DNA of 64,000 bases from Perkinsus olseni (Eukaryota > Perkinsozoa > Perkinsida > Perkinsidae). The stretch's first letter is position 1, and the number at the start of each line of letters is the position of its first letter. The stretch lies in contig JABANP010000276.1 in NCBI GenBank assembly GCA_013115135.1, forward strand, positions 2,501 through 66,500, written 5' to 3'. Position numbers and translations under genes: made by a program. This document shows, one piece after another, positions 31,649 to 41,725 of this stretch. The notes below the pieces were generated by a model, which was given only the letters and a program-made list of their open reading frames with translations, was not told where the DNA came from and did no database searches.

Positions 31649-32899
31649 ATGGTACCCGATGCAGGATTCGTTCTGGGGCAATTGAAGTACAAGGAGGTTG
31701 AAGCCAAAGCTATTGATGGGGTCGATCTCACTTCGGAGTTCCAAAAGCTCCATCTTGAATGTTCCGATCGTGATGCTTTCAATAAGCTTGTATCTGCCAT
31801 TCGTAATAAGCTACAGCGTTGGGGCGCCACTTCTAAGAAAGACGTTGTAGTTGTTGCTACTACGGTTATTGCGGCCGTCAAGTATAGCGCAGTATTGGAA
31901 GATATCGAAGGTGATTGGGTGGTTTCCCTGAGCCTGTATGTCGCGAAGCAGGTTTCGGCTATGAAACATCCATCCACCACTTGGCATAAGGATTGCACCG
32001 CTGACCTGAACCAGGCGCTCGTGTCTTTTCTCAAGCTTAAGGACGAAGAGGCGGATGCGGCATCCTCATCCGTGCGCATGCGTGCACAGAACAATTTGGC
32101 ACCAGAGCGGTCATCAGGTTCAGATAGAAATGAGAAGGCGATGTTTAGATTATGGTCGGAGCTTCCCTTATCCTTTGGTAAACAATGGAGGGGCCCCAGT
32201 AAGAAGATTCCTTATCCAGCATTCGAGGCTCGTATTCAAAAAGCTGCAGTTGTGTATGGTCTGCCTGATAGGGCGCTACAATATTTCCTAATAAAATACC
32301 TGGGTGGAGCTCTTCGTGAAGAAATTGAGGAGTTGGTTCAGCCGGGTGACTCTGCCTCTGTATGTCTGGAGTCGATTTGGAAATATTTGGATGGTAAATA
32401 TGCTAATACATTTTCTATGAGTGAATCCATATCTAGATGGGAAGAGTTGAAGCAGCAAAGTGGTGAGAGTGTTGTGGACTTCTGTGCTCGTTTAGACATG
32501 GAAACTCAGCTGTTGAAGTCCCTTGGTTATCATGAGCTATCAGAAACCGACCGAGCTGTGCGATTGAGAGCTGGAATGAACTCGCAACTACATCGACAGA
32601 TGCGCCGATATGTTGGCCCGGAGTCAAAAAATTGTCGTGCTAGGTCCCCTGGTGATTATGCTAATAGATGTCATATTTGCGGTATCCGTAGTCATCAAGC
32701 AACTAATTGTTCTCAAACAAGTCCGAACTGTGTGGCATGTGGTAAGCATGGTCATTTGATCTATGTATGCTCTAACCCTATTGCTCAATCAAATGTGAAG
32801 TCTGCGGTGAAAACCCTCGCTGCTGCTGCTGATGTGAAAAAAAGAAGAATCTCAAGCCCAGGAGTATGCGTTGAAGATATCGCGAGACTCCATAGCTGA
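31649..32899 (+). CDS. gag: Gag of element 3
   Basis: 416 codons, intact. Helical N-terminal and capsid-like regions (SISRWEELKQQSGESVVDFC), then two CCHC knuckles: CHICGIRSHQATNC and CVACGKHGHLIYVC. The frame overlaps protease by +1; a run of seven A at about 32837-32843 in the overlap is the natural slip site. The start ATG is three bases past the LTR. Confidence 0.85.
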   Translation: MVPDAGFVLGQLKYKEVEAKAIDGVDLTSEFQKLHLECSDRDAFNKLVSAIRNKLQRWGATSKKDVVVVATTVIAAVKYSAVLEDIEGDWVVSLSLYVAKQVSAMKHPSTTWHKDCTADLNQALVSFLKLKDEEADAASSSVRMRAQNNLAPERSSGSDRNEKAMFRLWSELPLSFGKQWRGPSKKIPYPAFEARIQKAAVVYGLPDRALQYFLIKYLGGALREEIEELVQPGDSASVCLESIWKYLDGKYANTFSMSESISRWEELKQQSGESVVDFCARLDMETQLLKSLGYHELSETDRAVRLRAGMNSQLHRQMRRYVGPESKNCRARSPGDYANRCHICGIRSHQATNCSQTSPNCVACGKHGHLIYVCSNPIAQSNVKSAVKTLAAAADVKKRRISSPGVCVEDIARLHS

Positions 32900-33308
32900 G
32901 GCCCATGCAGTTGATATTCTCAATGTTAATGATCAGCAAGTAGCTGATGCGTGGTCAGTAAAGTTATCTACAAAGCCAAATTTATGCCCCATTATTATCG
33001 AAGATATTAGTATTTATGGTTTGGTTGATAGTGGCTCTTCTGCGGCATTTATTAAGTCGTCGATAGTGGATAAATTAGCCGCGAAGGGATGCAAATTGCG
33101 CGTTTATCCTATTCGCAACGTCTCGGCTATTTATGCTGATGGTAGTAAAAAGAATATTGAGAAAGAAGTATTACTACAGTGTTGTATTGCCAATAAGGTC
33201 TTTATATTGCCCTTGTTGGTGGTAGATGAGTTTAGGTATGATGCTATTCTAGGCAGGTCGGTTCTGGGAGTGATCGGTACTCAGATAGATTATCATTACT
33301 TCCAATGA
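32845..33308 (+). CDS. Protease of element 3
   Basis: Retropepsin with GLVDSGSSAAFIKSS (catalytic DSG) and YDAILGRSVLG (ILG motif). It lies in the +1 frame relative to Gag, with no own ATG at the start of the domain. After a TGA at 33306 the coding continues in another frame (an Asp/Ser-rich spacer to about 33460). Confidence 0.8.
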
Positions 33309-33508
33309 TGTTGGTGATTTACAGTCTAAGCTTCAGGATGCTTTTAATGCTAATGATAACGTCCAGCTGGCTTCTGCTGGACGCGATTATTCTGATGTTC
33401 GCGATGTGTCGAGTCTGCCAGTAAGCGAATCTGGTGACTCTCGATCGATCAGTCTGTTGCCATTAATGATTTGGCACACGTGCAGATCATTGGTTCTGAT
33501 GTTATAAA

Positions 33509-34975
33509 ATGCAATGGTCTATCGTTGAAGACTTAGAAGACCAAGTTCGAGACACCCCAAATCAGCAGTACCGGTTCATCTTCGATTGGCCCTATGAAGA
33601 ATCTGAGAAGACTAACAAATCTTGTTCGCCCGACCATCTCCTTGCCAAGTTGAGTGACGAGCAACGTGACCTTTGGTTCAAAGAGCTGGATATGTATGCC
33701 TCTCGAAGATAGTGGCAGGCTTATGATGATGAAAAGCCGCATGATGCATTAATAGCATTCCCAGTAGTAGCTACTAGTGCACTGAAAACGACTCAAGTGC
33801 GTCCCGTATTGGATGCTCGCGCTGCGAATGCTTATAGTCCTAAAGCGAGCAATAAGAAACGGGATACGTGTGTGACGATCAATAGCCTCCGTAGTTCTAT
33901 GAATCAAAACCTTTCTGCTAAGCAATATGATTTATCGAAAGCTTTTTATCGCCTGGCGATATCCCATCCGGTGGATATTGATTTTGGTAAAAACCCAACT
34001 ACTGGTCGTTCAGTAATGATGAGATGTTCTCGATTGGCCTTTGGCCTTTCAATAGGGCCAGCAGGCCTAGAATCCTCTCTTGATAGATTATTCGAAATCT
34101 TGAGATCATTTCATCCTTCTGTTACTTGCATTCGTATCATGGATGACATAGTAGCTATAGGATTATCTGACGACCTAGTTAAGTTCGAGAAGGATTTACT
34201 ATAGATTCTCGACCTTTGCGGCTTTGATGTGCCACCCAATAAGATGAACTTATGGAGTGGTGATTCATGGTCTCGTTGGCTTGGCTGTGATTGGAAATGG
34301 GACGGTTCTCAGCTACTGGTAAAAGTTCCCAACATCGACTACAAGCCCATCACAACAAAACGTCAAGCATTCTCGAGAGCTGGTAAATATCTAAGGTTGT
34401 GCGAGTCCATTCCCGAAGTACAAGCACGAGGTCACGCCGACATAGCCCGTAAACTTTCAGGTCAAGAAGCTGAAGACCGGGATGTGCCTTTGTCTACCTC
34501 CACCACAAGAATGGTAAATCAACATCTAGAGGCAGCTGCCACCGCATGGAACTCCATCCCAACTGAGGTTCCACTCTACTCATCAACTAAGATTATGTAA
34601 ATATCTCATGATGCCTCGAAGGATGCTTATGCTTCAGTACGATATGATTGCACCTATTGTCAAATTTTTGTGTTAGGAGCTCAATTTCACCTCTTTCCTA
34701 ACACAGCAATCGCTTGGCGTGCGAATAGACGGGAGCTTAATTGCATTGCATCTTCTTTGATGTCTTTGCTACATTCATTAGACAATGGTTGCTATCCCGT
34801 CTTATCGCAGCTAACTATCATGAGTGATTCAGCAACAGCAATCAATCGTCTCAATCATAAGCCTCATAATAGTAAAGGCGTGGAGTGCTTAGTGAGCCAG
34901 AGAGATATAATGCCTGCACTGAGAGGATTCATGCCGGGATTGTTAGATCAAAACGGCATTCTTTACAAGATGTAT
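33509..34975 (+). pseudogene. pol: RT and RNase H of element 3, with in-frame stops
   Basis: One frame is kept throughout, interrupted by TAG (33710), TAG (34202) and TAA (34598). RT: RPVLDARAANAYSP, KQYDLSKAFYRLAI (catalytic D), LAFGLSIGPAGLE and IRIMDDIVAIG (MDD box), then WLGCDWKW and TKRQAFSRAG. RNase H: SHDASKDAYASV, WRANRRELNCIAS and IMSDSATAINRL. It ends in GLLDQNGILYKM, which resembles the start of integrase. All three stops fall where a Gln codon with a C-to-T change would fit. Confidence 0.8.
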
Positions 34976-35634
34976 GAATCCGATGCAGACGATCGACTTG
35001 CTAAGTCGGTATACCGTATTGATTCCACTCGCTGCTGTTACAGCCGCTGTTGTTTCAGCCGCTATAGAGAGGAATATTATCCTAGTCTTCCGTACACCGG
35101 AATGTATTATTTCTGATCAGAGAGTGCAGTTTGTACGATCAGTACTATTAGATGGTCTCTGCCTTTCGTATAAGATACGACATTTAAGTTTGCCCTTGCG
35201 GCATCCGGCTAGTGGTTCGTTCTATGAAAAACAGAATCGTACCCTTGGTGCCCCCTTGAGATCGTTGTTATCAGAACATAGGGGTCTTGATTGGTACGAC
35301 GTATTGGCACTTGGCCAACTGTGTATCAACACCACCGTGCACCCTGATCTTGGTGTTTCGCCGCAAGAAGTCGTATTCGGTATACCACATTCACTACCAT
35401 TAGTATCATTCTTGTCTCCGTCAGATAGCCTCTCAGAGAGAGATCTTGAAGATTTCGTTTGTTTCCAGAATCGCTATCGACGTGAGGCAGTCCTTGAAAT
35501 CTGTGAGGCTCTGCGCAAGAAGCGAGGTCGAGTCCTACGTGCCTGGATTGATTAATGGTCTCGCGCCAGAGCTAAGTACGAGAAGTGGGACGCAAAGGCT
35601 ACCGGTACTACTTCCTCTACTCCTTCACTACTAG
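34976..35634 (+). pseudogene. Integrase of element 3, N-terminus deleted
   Basis: Begins directly at IDLLSRYTVLIPL, then CIISDQRVQFVR (second Asp) and GSFYEKQNRTLG (Glu). The zinc-binding domain that should precede the first Asp is missing, which points to a deletion at about 34970 with a +1 frame change. Confidence 0.75.
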
Positions 35635-36355
35635 AAGTCGGCTCTAAAGTTCAGGTGGTGAGACCCCCACCTCATAAACTTGATGGTAAATGGGTTCCAG
35701 GCATTGTAAGAAGACATGTTGGTCGGGTCTGCTATGAGGTTGATGTCGAAGGATCTACCATCTCCCAAGTTTACCACAAAGATCATGAAAATCCCGGCTC
35801 TTCGTCCGCGACCTTGCGTAACATACAATGGGAAAAGAGCTCAAGTCGCGAATCGATCAGCCGGGGAGGAGACACTCCTACCAGGCGACCCCGCTCAAGT
35901 CGCGAATCGATCAGCCGGGGAGGAGACACTCCTACCAGGCGACCCCACCATTGAGGGAGGGACGGGTGGGTCAAAAACATCGACAGGACACCCGGCACTA
36001 CCGTGCCAGACGCTGACCTCTCACGATGAACGGCTCGGTGACGTACACCGCCCCGCACGCATACACACGATTGTCTCCTGCGGCAGACTGCCGTGGATTT
36101 TCCTTCGACACACGGGGTGTATCGATTACTTTAAACTCTTCATTCCTCCTGATCCCGATCCCGATCTTACCCCTGCTAAAGATGTACCATACGTCTCACA
36201 TATGGATGAGGAAGTATTCCCCGCCAAACGGCATTTCTATGATGACGGTTCTACGGACCCTCCAAAACCAAAAAAATCGAAGACGGTTGTTGAGCCATTA
36301 CCCCAAGAGGTTTGCACCCCTTCGATATGCATACCTTAGTTGGCTGGAGAGCTGA
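35635..36355 (+). pseudogene. Integrase C-terminal region and tail (element 3)
   Basis: KLDGKWVPGIVRRHVGRVCY resembles the SH3/chromo-like C-terminal part of integrases. A 54-bp in-frame tandem duplication (35839-35892, 35893-35946) adds a repeated Arg/Ser/Gly-rich segment. The rest is disordered. Confidence 0.5.
35839..35946 (+). repeat. 54-bp tandem duplication
   Basis: Two identical 54-bp units starting GCTCAAGTCGCGAATCG. 54 is a multiple of three, so the frame is kept. Confidence 0.9.
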
Positions 36356-36628
36356 GAACGCCATACCACGACTTGGCATTGTTCTTGGTCGAGATATCAA
36401 CAATCAAGTTGTTATTCATGAACATCGTATTTCCGAAGACTCTGCTGTGCCTCTATGGTTAGACGATGATGGAGTTACCAGACAAGGAGGCATACCTACT
36501 ACTTCGCCGGTTGTCATAAGTATAGAGCCTAAACAACTAGTTAGATTAACCACTGTTGATGGCCTCACACTGACTCCTCGAGCTAAGAAGAAGCTCGCTG
36601 AGATGGGATTACCATCTGGGGATGATGA

Positions 36629-36840
36629 TGTGAGATTTGCGCTGTGATATAGTTGGCTGTTCTGATTTTTGATGTCTATGCCTTTGTAGTTGCACGCATA
36701 CACATCGTTAGCTATATCCGCGCAGCAGGCTCTGTGTAAGAGCATTATCTGGCGACTATTTGGCCTACGTTGAGTTATCACATCAGGGGCTCAGCATACC
36801 TTTGTTACGAATACGCAAGTACTACGAACCTAACTTTACA
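36629..36840 (+). repeat. 3' LTR of element 3
   Basis: Ends TTTACA, followed by the CTCCT target duplication. Confidence 0.9.
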
Positions 36841-37273
36841 CTCCTACATCAAGTGCCGGGAGAACAACGTTGCTCATTCTCTTTCTCGCCTTGCTGCTGA
36901 ACTTTCCGACTTGCCTCCCTTTGGGGGAGATCCGCGCTCATGCGAGAAAGGGGAACAACCCGGCTCGGTCAGACGAGAGGCGGCCATCGTCTTAAATAAT
37001 AATTCCTGTATTGAGAGTTGCGGCCACGGAGCTCATCTTGCCTACAAACCCTGTGGGAGCGCTAGAGCTAGGAACCCCTCAGAGGGCGTCTTGTTAGAAG
37101 ATGATCTCGACTGCAGCGGGATTCTCGATTCTCTTGAACAACCAGTAGTGCTGGTTGCACAATCAGGGGAGACCAAGCTTGGAGATACCAGGGACCTGGC
37201 CAACATGACGCCAAAGCATGTGATCAGCTTGAAAAAGAGGCTATTCGTGATGAAGACTTCTGTGATCCATTGA
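36841..37273 (+). pseudogene. RNase H C-terminal part of element 2
   Basis: YIKCRENNVAHSLSRLAAEL fits the end of RNase H domains (N-x-x-A-x-x-L-S-R). It joins in frame to the sequence left of element 3 when that element and one CTCCT are removed. The following approximately 110 residues are unrecognised. Confidence 0.65.
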
Positions 37274-37439
37274 ACCATTTTTGTTCCATTGAAAGAACTC
37301 ATCCTAGCTTTACAGGATAAGTTGCCGAAGCAAGCGGCCAACCATGGAGCTAACGCTCTGGCTGCTGGTGGCGCTCATGGTCCATAATATGGACGCGCGG
37401 CGCAAAAATAATGATAAAAAAATTGCCCGCGCGCTCCGC

Positions 37440-38165
37440 GCGCGACTTTCTCCTGATTGACGACTCTGGCCACTCCTCCCCTGCTAGCTTGCTGTCGGGA
37501 TCGATCCTGAGTTATACGCTTGATAACAGGCGCTCCTACCGCTGCGCCAATTTCGCGTCCGCGAAGCATTAGAATCCATTAAACCGTCTAATTTTTGTTA
37601 CCAGGTGTGCAGTGCATCATCCTCTGGGTCCTCTAGGCCTGTGGCCTTGAGTGTTAGCCCTTCTCATCGATAGATGTCACGAGCTGAAGGTATCTCCGCC
37701 GGGGATACCCTGGGCATTAATATCTACCCGTGGGCATTGAACCCTTTTGCCTTCTGGATTGGAAATGGGTTTTCAGGCGAGTCGGCTAAGACAGCGGTTT
37801 TTTGTCGTAAGTGTCATAAGTTCTAATCTCCCTAAAAAAGTTTTAGCTATCTAAATAACTCCCCCACAAATTTTGCGTAAGGAGGCAGCTGTACCGAATA
37901 ACACTGTACGAATAAAGCTTGCACCGCTGAATACTGTATGAATGGTCAGTGTACGGCTGTATAGTATACGACTTGTCACTGTATCTGTGGACACTGTACT
38001 GAACGACACTGTATTACTGGCAACTGTACGAACTGTCACTGCACGACTTATCACTGTACGGCCTGAAAGTGTACGAGATACTCCTGCATGAATAGAAGGA
38101 GTACAGAATAAAGCCTGTACGAGCGCGGGGGTGTACCAGTTGTCACTGTACCAGTTGTCACTCAC
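37440..38165 (-). repeat. Composite repeat (minus): array, conserved block, tRNA-like core
   Basis: In the minus direction: array 38160-37880 (15-bp steps, same cores as 27960-28240), the conserved block, the tRNA-like core 37555-37490, then a GC-rich GCGCGCGCTCCGCGCGCG patch at 37428-37445. A full outward TGTACGA array is missing in this copy. Confidence 0.75.
37490..37555 (-). repeat. tRNA-like sequence (repeat core)
   Basis: Minus strand: TTGGCGCAGCGGTAGGAGC (A box) and CAGGATCGATCCCGAC (B box). Same family as 28411-28468. Confidence 0.55.
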
Positions 38166-38169
38166 CCGC

Positions 38170-38462
38170 TCTGGTACCCGAAGTTATAGAGCAATTCCGG
38201 CTAATCGGACTGCCCTGTTAGGAGCCTGAACCTCTTGGTCCTGGAGCTCGAATCTTAGGTCTTGAGCTCGTTGTTGACCATGGTGACTTATGTTGGACAA
38301 GGCAGACCGCTGAGTCATACCGCGTTCTGACGATACTGAGGAGACTATATCAGGCGAAGATATTTTTGGGTCGCCAAGGTTTTAGCCCAACGAAAGGAAG
38401 AAGGATACCTCCTAAAGTAGCTAAGTGGCTAGAGTCGTACGGGGTCGCTAATGTCTGTCGTT
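38170..38462 (+). pseudogene. RT thumb-like fragment
   Basis: The frame VLTILRRLYQAKIFLGRQGF followed by GRRIPPKVAKWLESYGV resembles the region after the YxDD box of LTR-type RTs (helix, then a P-x-K-V helix). No catalytic residues remain. Which element it came from is unclear. Confidence 0.35.
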
Positions 38463-38684
38463 AAGGGGGATGTGCGTTGGTGTGCATTGTGCAGTGGGGT
38501 TAGTGTGTATTGGAGACTTGCTCAGTCACGTTTTTTTACCGTTTCTGCACAACATCGTCAGCTGCGGACATATACCTCTCTCCTCATGTTGCGTTCCAAC
38601 AGTAGTGCGTTGGAATCCGAGATGCTACACCATGGCTTACTGGCTGGCCTTAGGGAGATCTCAGCCCTATTGCTGAGGCTGAGG

Positions 38685-39235
38685 TTACTGGTCCCAGCCA
38701 GGCTGAGAAACCCGGTTCTCTGCCGGCCACCTGGGCCGGCCACCTGGACCAACCCCTATCGTTGAACATACAATCTCGAGCGAAATGCCCTCTCCTCCAC
38801 GACGGAAGCATTGAAATGCCGAACACCACACTGTGCTCTCATTCCCTTGTGATGGACAGGGAGTGCTAGTCGGGTTGTGGAAGTTCTTGAAGCGCCTCCC
38901 CGCCTCCAACAACGACTGGATGGAGTCGTACTTAATCTGTTGGGCAACAATCTCCTTTTGGATCTCTCCTCGCAGTTTCACAATGGACTGCAATTGCAGC
39001 TGAAGGTCATCGACCTTAGTTGATCCATCTTGCCCCTGAGAAGTGGTCAAGTAGATGTCAGGGTTCAACTTCTGCAGATCATAACAGAGATCCAAGAATC
39101 ATACAGAGAATTCTTGGACTGTCTCTTCGGCATTCTGAGACATGGCATTAAACTTGGTAAGTAGATCCAGAGTCTTCTCCTCTCCTAGGGGATAGAAAGC
39201 TCTCAGTTTCAGAGCTGAACTTTCTCATAATAGTT
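38685..39235 (-). pseudogene. Gag capsid fragment
   Basis: Minus strand, with a stop near 39095: LTKFNAMSQNAEETVQEFSV, then FLDLCYDLQKLNPDIYL, matching the capsid motif of Ty3-type Gag (Q-x-x-x-E-x-V-x-E-F). Only a remnant. Confidence 0.5.
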
Positions 39236-39244
39236 ACGATAGGG

Positions 39245-39485
39245 GATGTTCACGACTCGTACACCAAATACTCGTACATTTTCGACTCATGTCTCGAATA
39301 CTCGTACACCTTCGACGCGTACAACAAATGGTCATACACTAAATACTCATACACAAGCGAATCGTACATATAACCCCGTACACATAATAATCGTACACTT
39401 TCAACTCGGATACCGGCATTTCATACACTCTCATTTCGTACACAACCCCAGTTTCAACTCATCCACCATCATTTCGTACACTCCG
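39245..39485. repeat. 15-bp array, CGTACAC type
   Basis: Units of 15 bp (two steps are double, 30 bp) with core CGTACA and variable spacers. The first 90 bases are near-identical to 26218-26300. A GC-rich patch (GGCTCCGCCGGCGCC) follows. Confidence 0.8.
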
Positions 39486-40436
39486 CGGAAGTTTTCTCAC
39501 GCCGGCTCCGCCGGCGCCCTTCCGCACGATGGTGCCAATCTATTTCCTCCCTACACATAAGATCGAATCCGTCATTGTCACGAAAGCCCCCAAATCTTGT
39601 AGGGCTCGGGTAGTAAATGAACTGGTGGTGACTCTAGTGCTTAGATTCAGTTAACACAACCGCGAGGGGCCTTAGGTTGAGTGGTTAGTGACAGAAGTGA
39701 CGATAGAGGGCGCTAAGAGCTGAGACGACGACCAACTACACCAGCCGCGCCGATTAGCTATAGATCTGATAAAGCACGCATGCAAACGAAGTTGTTACGG
39801 CTGCAAGTTGCACCCTAATGTTCGAAACTGTCTTCGCTTCGCCTGCATGAACCTCGGCCCACTTTTGGCCTAAATTGGTGCACAGCTATGTGCATGCGTG
39901 CAGCCTGAGAGGTTGGCACTTGTGATAATTGGAGGCTTTTAGGCCCTCGCAGGGCGATCTTCCGATGATGGCAGGTCGGTCCTCGGGGAAGATTAGGGTT
40001 GGACTTAACGGTTCTTCTCACTTACGCACAGTCTCTGGATTGTGTGAGTTGTTACCTCCGCTATTGGTGCTCAGTAGCTGAATCATTCTCGTAGATCCCT
40101 TTGCCTGCTAGGCTACTCTTCGATTGTCGTTGCCTTTCTCTAGTAGTGGATAGGTAACAAAGTGCGAAACATCCCACTACACGCAAATCTGTCCTCCCGT
40201 GCTGCACAAAAATCCTGTCGAACTTTTTTGATCGAAAAAGCGCCAAGTCAGGAAACACTGTAAAATTATATCCTGGGGGATTCGTACTCACGCGGCCCAG
40301 CACCGGGTTGGCCCCCCTCCCCCCCCGGGGGACCCGCACCTCCTTTCTTCCCTCCGTCGGGCGCGGACCGAGGAAGAGATGGTCGCAAAACTATCGAACG
40401 GGGCCTTACAGGGAATAGACTATGGGCAGGATCCAA
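39486..40436. other. No recognised feature
   Basis: Short frames on both strands, G/C runs (CCCCCCCCGGGGG near 40320) and no protein motif or repeat partner that I could identify. Confidence 0.4.
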
Positions 40437-41010
40437 GTGGGCGATGAAGGAAGCCATCAATCTGCCAATAGATAGGGGGCCGCAGTACTTGTTCGGGATC
40501 GACTTGAAGTACTTTTGCGACGACAGCTCTCGGCCACCGGCACACTGTGCTCTCTTGTGCCTATAACGGCAAGGCCGGACGGCCCCTGGCCTGCCTCTTC
40601 TAGGTGTATTACGATTCGTACACCGAAAACTCGTACACTATCGCTCCGTCCACGGCTCGTACACCGAATACTCGCTCACTCATTAGATTCATACATCGTC
40701 ATTTCGTACACTTGAGACTCGTAGTGGGCGATGAAGGAAGCCATCAATCTGCCAATAGATAGGGGGCCGCAGTACTTGTTCGGGATCGACTTGAAGTACT
40801 TTTGCGACGACAGCTCTCGGCCACCGGCACACTGTGCTCTCTTGTGCCTATAACGGCAAAGCCGGACGGCCCCTGGCCTGCCTCTTCTAGGTGTATTACG
40901 ATTCGTACACCGAAAACTCGTACACTATCGCTACCGTCCACGGCTCGTACACCGAATACTCGCTCACTCATTGGATTCACACATCGTCATTTCGTACACT
41001 TGAGACTCGT
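40437..41010. repeat. 287-bp tandem duplication including a 15-bp array
   Basis: Bases 40437-40723 are repeated at 40724-41010 with a few substitutions. Each unit is a 165-bp unique part followed by about seven CGTACAC-type units. The second copy continues into a longer array to about 41155. Confidence 0.9.
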
Positions 41011-41155
41011 ACACGTAATACTCGCTACTCATGATACTCGTACATATGATACTCGTTCATGTAGTAAGTCGTACACATAAAGCTCGTACACGCAAATCTC
41101 ATACACTGACAACTCGTACACGAGCACGACTCGTACACTATGCTTGCTGAGTCGC
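41011..41155. repeat. 15-bp array, CGTACAC type (continuation)
   Basis: Continues the array of the second 287-bp unit. Followed by a GC-rich spacer (41150-41240) that is the reverse complement of 26529-26640. Confidence 0.75.
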
Positions 41156-41259
41156 GTTTTTGGGCCGCCCGCTGGGTGCAATGACGGAGCGAAGGAAGTT
41201 ATATTACCTATAGGGAGCGAACTGTTCGCGCCATTCTGTTAAAAAAAAGTTTGTTAATG

Positions 41260-41322
41260 TGAGTGGTTTGGTGGTTATGGTAGCGGACTCTCGATCGGAA
41301 GATCGCAGGTTCGATCCTATGT
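41260..41322 (+). repeat. tRNA-like sequence (repeat core)
   Basis: TGGTTATGGTAGCGGACTC (A box) and GCAGGTTCGATCC (B box), with about 28 bases between. Lies between outward-facing arrays. Confidence 0.55.
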
Positions 41323-41424
41323 GCAGGCCCTCCCCTACCTGGGAGGAAGCAGAGTGGTATCAAGGGGCGCGAGAGCGCCGGAAATATTCGCGGAGCTGCT
41401 CCGCGACTTGCCTAAAAATTTTCG

Positions 41425-41725
41425 CGGAGTGTACGAAATGACGGTGTACGACTTGAAACTGGGGTTGTGTACGAAATGAGAGTGTATGAAATGCTGGTAT
41501 ACGAGTTGGAAGTGTACGACTATTATGTGTATGGGTGTTATATGTACGGGTATTACGTATACGAGCATCATGTATACGAGTTTTTATATGTACGAATCTA
41601 TCGTGTATGAGTATTTTGTGTATGACTATTCGGTGTACGAGTATTTCGTGTACGATTAGAAAGTGTATGAGTATTGGTGACATGAGTCGAAAATGTACGA
41701 CTATTTGGTGTACGAAACGTGAGCC
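41425..41725 (+). repeat. 15-bp array, TGTACGA type
   Basis: About 19 cores TGTACGA/TGTATGA/TATACGA. Fifteen steps are exactly 15 bp, one is 16, one about 22 and one 30. The eight bases after the core vary. Confidence 0.9.

Larger units (their letters stand above)
31435..36840 (+). mobile_element. LTR retrotransposon nested in element 2 (element 3)
   Basis: Two 5' TGTGAG LTRs of about 212 bp (two differences in the first 210 bases, plus a different terminal dinucleotide) flank Gag, PR, RT-RH and a truncated integrase. CTCCT duplications at 31430-31434 and 36841-36845 mark the insertion site within the RNase H frame of element 2. The order PR-RT-RH-IN and a TKRQ motif after RT suggest a BEL/Pao-like type. 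Integrase has lost its N-terminal zinc region, so this is a defective copy. Confidence 0.92.

Noticed and set aside
40437..40560. RT catalytic site (YFCDDS)
   Set aside because: A DD pair is present, but no other RT motif surrounds it in any frame.
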